NCBI GenBank assembly: GCA_035048815.1
Contig: JAUCBN010000037.1
Location: 10,382,001 to 10,446,000, forward strand
Direction: 5' to 3'
Length of the DNA stretch: 64,000 nucleotides
Source of the DNA: Abelmoschus esculentus
Taxonomy: Eukaryota; Streptophyta; Magnoliopsida; Malvales; Malvaceae
Position numbers and translations under genes: made by a program. The notes below the pieces were generated by a model. It was not told the DNA's origin, ran no database searches, and saw only the letters and a list, made by a program, of their open reading frames with translations. Every line of letters starts with the position of its first letter. The stretch's first letter is position 1. This document shows positions 55,652 through 64,000 of this stretch, in pieces.

Positions 55652-58633
55652 CCAACATCTGGATGGTTCAGATGGACTAGATCTTGTCGTAATACGGAAA
55701 CCATTATGGAAAGACTCGATAGATTCCTTGGTAACTCCGCATGGTTTCATACCTTTCCTAACTTCCAAGCTATATCGTTCTTTCAGGCACATTCTGACCA
55801 TTGCCCCATCCTAATGGACACTAACCCTTCACGAGCTTTCCGACCCAAATGCTCTAATAATCTTTTTCGCTATGAGAGTTGCTGGGCTGATGACCCGGAA
55901 GTTTTGTCTCGAATTAGAGAGATTTGGTCTAACCAATCTCGATCGACACTTCATAAACTTTAGGATATTAGACGATTCCTAGCCACTTGGCAAACTAACA
56001 AACGCATTAATTCCAATGCGCGTATGATTCAACTAAACGATTTAATTAATATGTGTCTCAAACGTCATCTATCTGATACGGAGATCCCTAACTTTATTTC
56101 CGCTAAAAGTGAGCTTGATAGCTTGTTAAATACGAAAGAAATATACTGGGCTCAACGAGCTCGTACACACTGGTTAGAATACGGTGATAAAAATACTTCC
56201 TTTTTACATGCCAGAGCAAATAGTCTACGGCGGAAGAATCATATTGCTGGACTACTAGACAACCAGAATATATGGCAAACACATACAGACGACATCATGT
56301 CTACTGCTATTACATACTTTCAAAACCTTTTTACGTCTTCCTATCCTACTATTGCCTCTACCATCTTGGATAACATTCCCACTATTGTTACCGAAACAAT
56401 GAACAATGATCTTAATAAGGATTTCACAACAGATGAAGTTACCACTGCTTTTCGCGATATTGACCCGAGGAAAGCCCCGGGTGTTGATGGATTTCCAAGA
56501 GGTTTCTTCAGGAAGCATTGGGATATCCTTGGCCAGGACTTTATAAACCTCTGCCTCGGACTCCTGAGAGGGTCGGTTAACATGGAAGAGGTTAATCGTA
56601 CTATCATTGTTCTTATTCCCAAAATCAACAACCCCACCACAATGCGCCATCTCAGACCTATTAGCCTTTGCACAGTCCTTTACAAAACTGTATCGAAAGT
56701 ACTTGTTAACCGTCTAAAATCCATCATACCCTTATGTATCAGCGGCAATCAAGCTGCTTTTGTTCAAGGAAGGAACATTACTGACAACATTCTTATTGCC
56801 CATGAACTCATCCATACTTTAAATACTGATGAAACATCTCTTGCCAAAGGTGCTAGCTTAAAACTCGACATGGAAAAGGCTTTCGACTGGGTTGAATGGC
56901 CTTTTCTTGAACATATCATGATTCGTCTAGGATTCAACTCCAGATGGGTTTCCCTTATTATGAGGTGTGTTTCCTCAGTATCTTTTCAAGTTCGTATCAA
57001 CGACTCCCTTTCACGGCCTTTCAAACCCCATAGAGGGTTACGGCAAGGGGACCCTCTCTCCCCGTTCTTGTTTCTTTTCTGTACTCAAGGCCTTTCTGCC
57101 TTGCTCAATGCTGAGCAAACAAATGGTAACCTCCCTGGTCTTTGTGCTAGCAGGAATGGGCCACGTGTCAATCACCTCCTTTTTGCTGATGACTGTGTCG
57201 TCTTCATTAAGAATACAACTATGGAAGCTCAACGCCTTAAGGATGCTCTACATACTTACGCTAATTCGTTTGGGCAGGCGGTGAATTTTGAAAAGTCCAC
57301 TATTTTCTTTTCTCGGAAAACTTCCATGTCACTACGATCGGAAATCAATAATATCCACTTTGACAAATGGGGTGGCTCCCAGCCTGTCAACCTTTATGAA
57401 GATTATGAGGTAAATGACGAAGTCCCTCTTCGAGCAGGTACCTTCATGTTGCCTAATTTACCCCGATGGGATGAACTAAAAGTTAGAGAATACTTCTCCC
57501 ACGAAGACGACAACACCATCCTTAATGTACCCATTATTAATGATTCCAGAGACACCACCCTTTGGGGTCACCATGACTCTGGCATTTACACGGTTCGTTC
57601 CAGTTACCAATTTTTGCAATTACAGCTAGGGCCTATTAACAGGCCCTCCAGGATTTGGAAAATTATATCTAAACTGCCTACTCTACCTAAGGTTCGTACC
57701 TTTGGATGACGCTTATGCCATGATGCACTACCATCTGGCCATAAAATCCTCCAGGCTAGTCTTGGTACGGGGGTATGCCCGATCTGTAACATGGCCATCG
57801 AAACCACCCTCCATGCTATGCGGGATTGTCCTAGTGCCAAGGAGGCACTCCAGCTAGCAGGGCTTCCTACACAAATTTTCTCTAATACCGTTGTCACCCC
57901 CCACCAGTGGCTTTCTGAAGTAGCTGTTTTTTTATCCCTACATCAATTCTCACTTCTTATCACGATCCTTTAGAATTTATGGAATCGCCGAAATGACTTT
58001 GTCTATAATAGCCATCTCCATCCGGTTTGGTTAACTGTTTCCAATGCAAAAAAACTTTTTAATAACTACACATCAATTAATGATGCCTCCCACCTTCGTT
58101 CCTGGCTAGCTGAGCCCACCTTTGCTCAAGCTAGATGGATGAAACCGGACCCTGGTTTCGTTAAGATTAACACGGATGGCGCCTTCGACCCGGTGTTAAG
58201 AGGTGTTGTTGTTGGCGTCATTGCACGGGATTCCTCAGGCGCTGTCCTTGGTGGTTGTTCTATGCCGCTCATTTGCCTGGACCCCGCTTCTGCTGAGGCT
58301 ATTGCCATATTGGAAGGTCTAAAGTTTGCAGTTGCTAATGGCTGGACTCATGTGGTCTTTGAAACTGACTCAGCTTCAATTGCGAACAAGGTTAACAACA
58401 TCCATCATCAAGATCTTTCCACTGTGCAACATTTGGTGTCTCGTATCCGATCAGCTCTTGGTACTTTGCCCAATTGTAAGATTTGTTATGTACCTAGAGA
58501 CGCAAACGTTGTAGCCCATGTCTTAGCTACTAGGGCTTTGCGTTCTTTTTCTTCTTGTTCTTTTAATTGTAACTTTCCCGATTTTATTCGGGCTTCTGTA
58601 AACTCGGAGAGGTTCTCCTCTTCTTCTCAATAA
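55652..58633 (+). pseudogene. LINE ORF2: endonuclease end, RT, zinc-binding domain, RNase H
   Basis: One reading frame of 994 codons with three stops and no frameshift: TAG 55961-55963, TGA 57707-57709, TAG 57971-57973, each where Trp is likely. The endonuclease end has ERLDRFLGN and SDHCPIL. RT motifs: PRKAPGVDGFPRGFF, HLRPISLCTVLYKTVSKVL, NQAAFVQGRNITDNIL, KLDMEKAFDWVEW (Arg to Trp), RGLRQGDPLSPFLFLF and catalytic LLFADDCVVF. After NFEKSTIFFS the frame jumps near 57370 to NLYEDYEVNDE, an in-frame loss of the thumb region. The zinc-binding segment is at 57600-57900 (CPICNMAIETTLHAMRDC). Plant-type RNase H is at 58139-58633: KINTDGAFD, EAIAILEGL, FETDSASIANKV, RDANVVAHVLA. Confidence 0.9.
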
Positions 58634-58730
58634 AACCTTGGGCACTCTTTTCCCCATAGGGGCCTTCGCACCTCTCGGGGTGTCTGGATATAGGGTTTTT
58701 TTAATGAGGCCCTTTCCTTCAAAAAAATTC
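58634..58730 (+). other. LINE 3' UTR with two hairpins
   Basis: CCCCATAGGGG (58650s) forms one small stem. CACC...GGTG just downstream forms another. Both recur in the second LINE fragment at 60010-60100, where the second stem is AACCC...GGGTT. Confidence 0.55.
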
Positions 58731-58734
58731 GAAC

Positions 58735-59748
58735 GGGTTCACTATAAAGCCCATTTAGATATGCACGCTCTAAACTGTACAAAACGATCGAAAATGATAT
58801 TAAATCAAATTTTTGAGGTACAAAAATTTAATTATTTGCATTTGAACCTTATAAAACATTGAAAATGATATTAAATAAAATTTTTGGGGTACAAAAAGTT
58901 AATTATGGGCTTTTGAACCTAATTATGCAGCTTAAACTAAACTTTTGAGCATTTTACTCGGTTAAAATTCGAACGGGTTCACTATAAAGCCCATTTAGAC
59001 ATGCACGCTCTAAACCCTAAAAACGATCGAAATTGATATTAAATCAATTTTTTGGGTAAAAAAAGTTTGTTATGGGCATTTGAACAAAATTGTATACCTT
59101 AAACTAAAATTTTGATCATTTTACTCGGTTAAAATTTGAACAGGTTCACTATTAAGTCTATTTAGACATGCACACTCTAAACCCTACAAAACGATCGAAA
59201 ATAATATTAAATCAAATTTTTTGAGTTGAAAAAGTTAATTATGGGCTTTTGAACCTAATTATAAAGCTTAAACTAAAATTTTGAGCGTTTTACTCGGTTA
59301 AAATTTGAATGGGTTCACTATAAAGCCCATTAAGAGATGCACGATCTAATCCATACAAAACGATCGAAAATGATATTAAATCAAATTTTTTAGGTAAAAA
59401 AAGTTAATTACGGGCTTTTAAACCTAATTATACAGCTTAAACTAAAATTTTGAGCGTTTTACTTTGTTAAAAATCAAACGAGTTCATTATAAAGCGCATT
59501 TAGAGATGCACGCTCTAAACCCTACAAAACGATCGACAATAATATTAAATCAAAATTTTTGGGAAAAAATAGTTAATTATGGGCTTTTGAACCTAATTAT
59601 ACAACTTAAACTAAAATTTTGAGCGTTTTACTCGGTTAAAATTCAAACGGTTTCAATATAAAGCCCATTTAGACATGCACGATCTAAACCCTACAAAACG
59701 ATCGAAAATGATATTAAATCAATTTTTTGGGTACAAAAACTTAATTAT
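58735..59748. repeat. Tandem satellite array 3
   Basis: About six monomers of the same family; one near 58830-58870 is shortened. Ends at TTAATTAT, where the second LINE fragment begins. Confidence 0.92.
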
Positions 59749-60106
59749 TCAGCCTCCATTGCTAATAAAGTCAACTAGGGTGGACCAAATCTCTCAACTT
59801 TACAACCTTTGGTGTCCACGATTCGCACCACCATAGAAAGTTTAGTAAATTGTCGGATCGCTTATGTACCTAAAGGGGCCAATAATGTAGCCCATACTCT
59901 TGCTTCTAGGGCCATGCGTACTTTATGTAATCTTCACATTGACTCCGATATGCCAGATTTTAGAAGGGCTTTTGTAAACTATGAGAGATTTAACTCTCCT
60001 TCTCAATAAATTTCTAGGGGTACTCTTTTCCCCATAGGGGCATCTAACCCTTCTTGGGGTTGGAAGTGTTAGGGGTTTTTCAACGAGGCCCTTTTCTGTC
60101 AAAAAA
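59749..60106 (+). mobile_element. LINE 3' fragment, about 358 bp
   Basis: A heavily 5'-truncated LINE insertion. It starts within RNase H (SASIANKVN, equivalent to about 58370 of the first LINE), has one TAG soon after, then YVPKGANNVAHTLASRAMRT and the stop TAA at 60007-60009, the same 3' UTR hairpins and an A-tail at 60101-60109. It is clearly related to but distinct from the first LINE. No clear target duplication. Confidence 0.87.
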
Positions 60107-61624
60107 AAATCAAACGGGTTCATTATAAAGCCCATTTAGACATGCACGCTTTAAACCCTACAAAAGAATCAAAAATGATATTAAAATAAAATTTTTGGGT
60201 AAAAAAAGTTAATTATGGTCTTTTGAACCAAATTATCTAGCTTAAACTAAAATTTTGAGCGTTTTACTTGGTTAAAATTCGAATGTGTTCACTATAAAGC
60301 CCATTTAGACATGCACGCTCTAAACCTTACAAAACGATCGAAAATGATACTAAATCAAATTTTTTAGGTACAGAAAGTTAATTATGGGCTTTTGAACCTA
60401 ATTATACAACTTAAACTAAAATTTTGAGCATTTTACTCGGTTAAAATTTGAGCGAGTTCACTATAAAGCCGATTAAGACATGCAAGATCTAAACCCTACA
60501 AAACGATCGAAAATGATATTAAAGCGAATTTTTTAGGTAAAAAAAGTTAATTACGGGCGTTTGAACCTAATTACACAGCTTAAACTAAAATTTTGAGTGT
60601 TTTACTCGGTTAAAATTCGAACGGGTTCATTATAAACCCATTTAGAAATGCACGCTCTAAACCCTACAAAACGATCAAAAAATGATATTAAATGAAAACT
60701 TTTGGGTAAAAAAGTTAATTATGGGCTTTTGAACCAAATTATATAACTTAAACTAAATTTTTGAGTGTTTTACTCGGTTAAAATTCGAACGGGTTCACTA
60801 TGAAGGCCATTTAGACATGCACGCTCCAAACCCTACAAAACGATCGAAAATGATATTAAATCTAATTTTTTTTGGTACAAAAACTTAGTTATGGGATTTT
60901 AAACCTCATTATACAGGTTAAACTCAATTTTTGAGCTTTTTACTCGGTTAAAATTCGAACAAGTTCACTATAAAGCCCATGTAGACATGCATGATCTGAA
61001 CCCTACAAAGTGATCGAAAATGATTTTAAATCAAATTTTAGGACTTCAAATTGTTAATTATGGGCTTTTGAAATTAATTATACATCTTAATCTCAAATTC
61101 TGAGCTTTTTACTCGGTTAAAATTCAAACGGGTTAACTATAAAGCTGATTTAGGCATGCACGCTTAAAATTCGAACGTTTTACTTGGTAAAAATTATGGG
61201 CTTTTAAACCAAGTTATACAGCTTAAACTCCAATTTTGAGCGTTTTACTTGGTTAAAATTCGAACGGGTTCACTATAAAGCCCATTTAGAGATGCACGCT
61301 CTAAACCCTACAAAATGATCGAAAATGATAATAAATCAAAATTTTTGGGTAAAAAAAGTTAATTATGGGCTTTTGAACCTAATTATACAGCTTAAACTAA
61401 AATTTTGAGTGCTTTACTCAATTAAAATTCAAACGAGTTCACTATAAAGCCCATTTAGACATGCACGCTCTAAACCTTACAAAACGATCGAAAATGATAT
61501 TAAATCAAATTTTTTAGGTACAAAAAGATAATTATGGGCTTTCGAACCTAATTATACAGCTTAAAATAAAATTTTGAGCGTTTTACTCAGTTAAAATTTT
61601 GAGCGTTTTACTCAGTTAAAATTC
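60107..61624. repeat. Tandem satellite array 4
   Basis: About nine monomers, one rearranged near 61150-61200. It ends with a 25-bp tandem duplication of TTTTGAGCGTTTTACTCAGT plus flanks at about 61571-61624. Confidence 0.92.
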
Positions 61625-62164
61625 TTGCCTACTTTTACCATCTTACTCCTTTACTTCTTACCGTATCAAATACTTTCCTCTACCACAATTCAAATTCTTC
61701 ACCTTTTAATCTCTCATGTTTGTTTTCACTTTTAAATGTCTTCTTGACCATTCACATTATTTGCACACCAACCCTCTCATGGGTAATTACCATGTTCCAA
61801 ACATTTTATGGTGCAATGACCAATTTCAACATATCTATACCATTCCGACTCAAGGTACTTCAAATAATTCCACCATCATATGGATTTGTATTCAACAATA
61901 ATTTTATCAAATTATATAAAATTTCCATTTCACAATCAACAAAAAATTACACCTTTTTTACTTACAAAAATTTAAAAATTTTCACCAATAATATTATAAA
62001 TCTACCAAAATCAGTCTCAATCTCAATATCTCACACTTACCTATTTACAAAAATCCTGAAATCAAGGAAAATAGATTCTCAAATATTCAAAACATTTTCA
62101 AATTCACCTAAATTATATTACTTACCAATATTTAAAAACAATAATATTTTTTATCGTTTATACT
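61625..62164. other. Unassigned AT-rich, pyrimidine-rich segment
   Basis: Non-satellite DNA between the last monomer and the LTR of element J. It is rich in T and C runs at the start and A/T later. A frame from 61720 stays open for about 148 codons before entering the LTR, but it is low-complexity (Ile, Phe, Asn, Ser, Lys, Tyr) and shows no motif I recognise. It may be chance, or a piece of an unrelated element. Its last bases (ATACT) are the candidate left target duplication of element J. Confidence 0.5.
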
Positions 62165-63504
62165 TGTCGCGTGTCAAAAGTGCGCGTTTAGTGCAAGTGG
62201 ACACATCGCAAGTAATAAGTGATAAGTATTTATCGGATTATCGTCTCCACAGGGATTAATATACTTAATATGTCTTCTTCGTCTTCTTGTTCTGTAAAAA
62301 GAAATAAAAAAAACACAAGTAATTTGGGTTGGATAAATTGAAATAAAACAACTAAGTAAAAGAATGTGATTTGATTAATAGAGAGAGAGGTTAGGATCCA
62401 GTTGCGTTGTATTATGGATTTGATTGACTTGTCTCTGCCCAATGCAATCGTATATCACTGCCTCGGCAGCACTGCAGATTACTGCCTTGGCAGCGACGAT
62501 ACTATCCGCCGCGGCAATCCCTTTCTCGTGGGTGGACTTTATCAAAGTCCGGCAAAGTGTCCTTGAATGACTCCACTTATCCCTAAGTCGAAGTACTATT
62601 GATGACTAGTCCTTGATGATACCTCCTGGCGTGAATCAATTATACTCACCAACCAATCTCACACTTTTTTTAGCCGCTGAAACTCTTAACCTATCCCTAG
62701 GCCGAGTTAGTATTTTGCGATTGAAACACCGTACTTACCCCTTTCGTGAATCTAACTCTCCCGAGTCTAGATAAATGGATTACTCACAAACTTCTCTCCC
62801 GAGCTTGAATGCAAGAACAAACAATGGAAAAGGATAAGCAAACCTTGATAGTTTTATTGCATTGAAACAAAGACAAAGTACAATCTCCTCTCACAAATAC
62901 TAAACAACCTTCACCTAAACCCTAAGAAAGCTTAGAACATAATTTGAGAGAAAGAAAACATTAAATCTTAGGGAAAACTCTCTATGAATCGGCTCTCTCC
63001 CTCTAGGTATCTCTATACATTGGACAGCTAGGTCTTATATAGGCTTGGCCTAGGGAAAAACTTTCCTAAGTAGAATACAACTTGGAGTAGGGAACAAGTC
63101 ATGTACATACATAAAATATTTCCAAGTTTAATGCAACTAAGAGGCTTTCCCGCGTGGCCTTGTCTTGGGCTTTTCCTCATGCTAACCAGCTCCGATCCAT
63201 ATGCTTTATGTCCAAAAATGTCCCTTGGATTTTTCTCTTCCAATCGCCTATAGTATTGCTCTTTGGCTCTCAGTTGCTGCCTCGGCATCAGGTCCTGCCT
63301 CGGCCATGTTGCTGCCGCGACACTTGTTTCTCCTGCACAGATATAAAAATGCAGTAAAACTTGCCTTTTCTATAAATATTATCTTCATAAGCTTAACTTC
63401 TAAATATATCACATTAAGTACATGCATTGGTCCGAGTGGGTGTAAATTCGGTGATTAATGCCCATAAAAGGTGTAAAAAGTGATAGTGAGTTGAGCACTT
63501 ATCA
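62165..63504 (-). repeat. 3' LTR of minus-strand element J
   Basis: TGTCGCGTGTCAAAAG to TTGAGCACTTATCA, 1340 bp. On the minus strand a TATATAA box lies at 63035-63041 and a polyadenylation signal at 62853-62858. Confidence 0.92.
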
Positions 63505-64000
63505 CACCCCAAACTCGAACTATTGCTTGTCCTCAAGCAATGCAAACCATCAATTGGCCAAACTCTACTGTCTCTTGGTCTTACGTTTCCATCTATTCTC
63601 CACACCATAACTATGCCTATTCTTTTAGACTTAACCTTTCGGCTAGCCAAGGTTTACCTAGAAACAAACTATAAGATTTGGTGAGTGTGTGTGTTTTTGT
63701 GGACAAGTTTGATTAAAGGCTTTCTTAGATAAACTGTAAGTTCAAGACAAGTAGAATTGGGTTAAGTGTTCTCTTCTTTTCTAAACAACCAATTCTTGAG
63801 CCAATTTCGGGCACCTCAAGGATTGTGTTTTTCCCTTCACTAATTCCTTCTTTCTTGTAAATATTCCTTAAAGCATACTAGAGCCAATTTCGGGCACCTC
63901 TAGCATGAAGAAGAGTAATTCCTAGAGCCGGTGATAGGCACCTCTAGTCACTTGCCCAAAAATCTAAGTCTTTATCACCTAAGTTTATTAAAAGAATTCC
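63505..64000 (-). other. 3' UTR and PPT of element J, runs off the window
   Basis: Minus-strand module 2 stem ATTGCTTG AGGA CAAGCAAT at 63522-63541 next to the PPT. All three hairpin units are intact: unit 3 63795-63820, unit 2 63878-63903, unit 1 63922-63947. The body of J lies beyond 64000. Confidence 0.78.

Larger units (their letters stand above)
55651..58737 (+). mobile_element. Plant L1-type LINE, 5'-truncated
   Basis: Contains the end of the endonuclease, RT, zinc-binding region and RNase H, then a 3' UTR and a short A-tail at 58731-58737 leading back into satellite. ORF1 and most of the endonuclease are missing. The insertion lies between GAGCGTTTTAC and AATTCGAACGGG of a monomer; about ten satellite bases are missing and no clear target duplication is seen. 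Confidence 0.9.

Noticed and set aside
61720..62259. Possible 179-codon gene
   Set aside because: Low-complexity AT-rich translation that runs into an antisense LTR; no recognisable domain.

Overview
The window is plant nuclear heterochromatin, probably pericentromeric or centromeric. It holds an AT-rich satellite with a monomer of about 167-168 bp, many copies of one Athila-type Ty3/gypsy LTR retrotransposon family, and two plant L1-type LINE insertions. Evidence for a flowering plant: primer-binding sites matching the 3' end of tRNA-Asp, Athila-type gag, protease, RT and integrase, and a LINE with the plant-type zinc-binding and RNase H tail. The species cannot be named. I see no ordinary host gene, rRNA, tRNA or CRISPR array. 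Every retroelement reading frame is broken to some degree.

Layout. 1-3207 is satellite. 3208-53829 is a block of plus-strand Athila-like copies (A to F) arranged head to tail, with neighbours sharing LTRs: A fragment, LTR 4984, B, LTR 10938, C, LTR 17808, D, LTR 22652, E, LTR 28151, F, LTR 39352. Two later insertions sit inside F's LTRs. Element G (28907-37106) has both LTRs and a 5-bp duplication AATTG. A minus-strand complex (39415-52519; elements H and I) has a 5-bp duplication TCTAC. Satellite resumes at 53830-55650, 58735-59748 and 60107-61624, interrupted by a 5'-truncated LINE (55651-58737) and a short LINE 3' end (59749-60106). 61625-62164 is unassigned AT-rich DNA. 62165-64000 is the 3' LTR and 3' UTR of another minus-strand copy (J) that runs off the window.

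How the family is built. Comparing copies implies a parent of the form LTR, tRNA-Asp PBS, gag, protease, RT, RNase H, integrase, internal promoter, accessory ORF2, 3' UTR, PPT, LTR. A, B, C, G and I share one founder deletion: RT, RNase H and the integrase core are missing, and the gag-protease frame is fused to the integrase C-terminal tail. Copy E is complementary: it keeps RT, RNase H and integrase but has lost gag and ORF2. The non-autonomous copies must have been mobilised in trans.

Four things deserve attention. (1) The founder-deletion non-autonomous lineage. (2) A compact internal promoter in front of ORF2, with paired AACGGYYA boxes 16 bp apart and 13 bp from a TATA box, resembling plant G2/M (MSA/MYB3R) elements. 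(3) An array of three same-architecture hairpins in the 3' UTR whose stems vary in a compensating way. (4) A duplicated module, an 8-bp stem with an AGGA loop followed by a PPT-like tract, at both ends of the 3' UTR.
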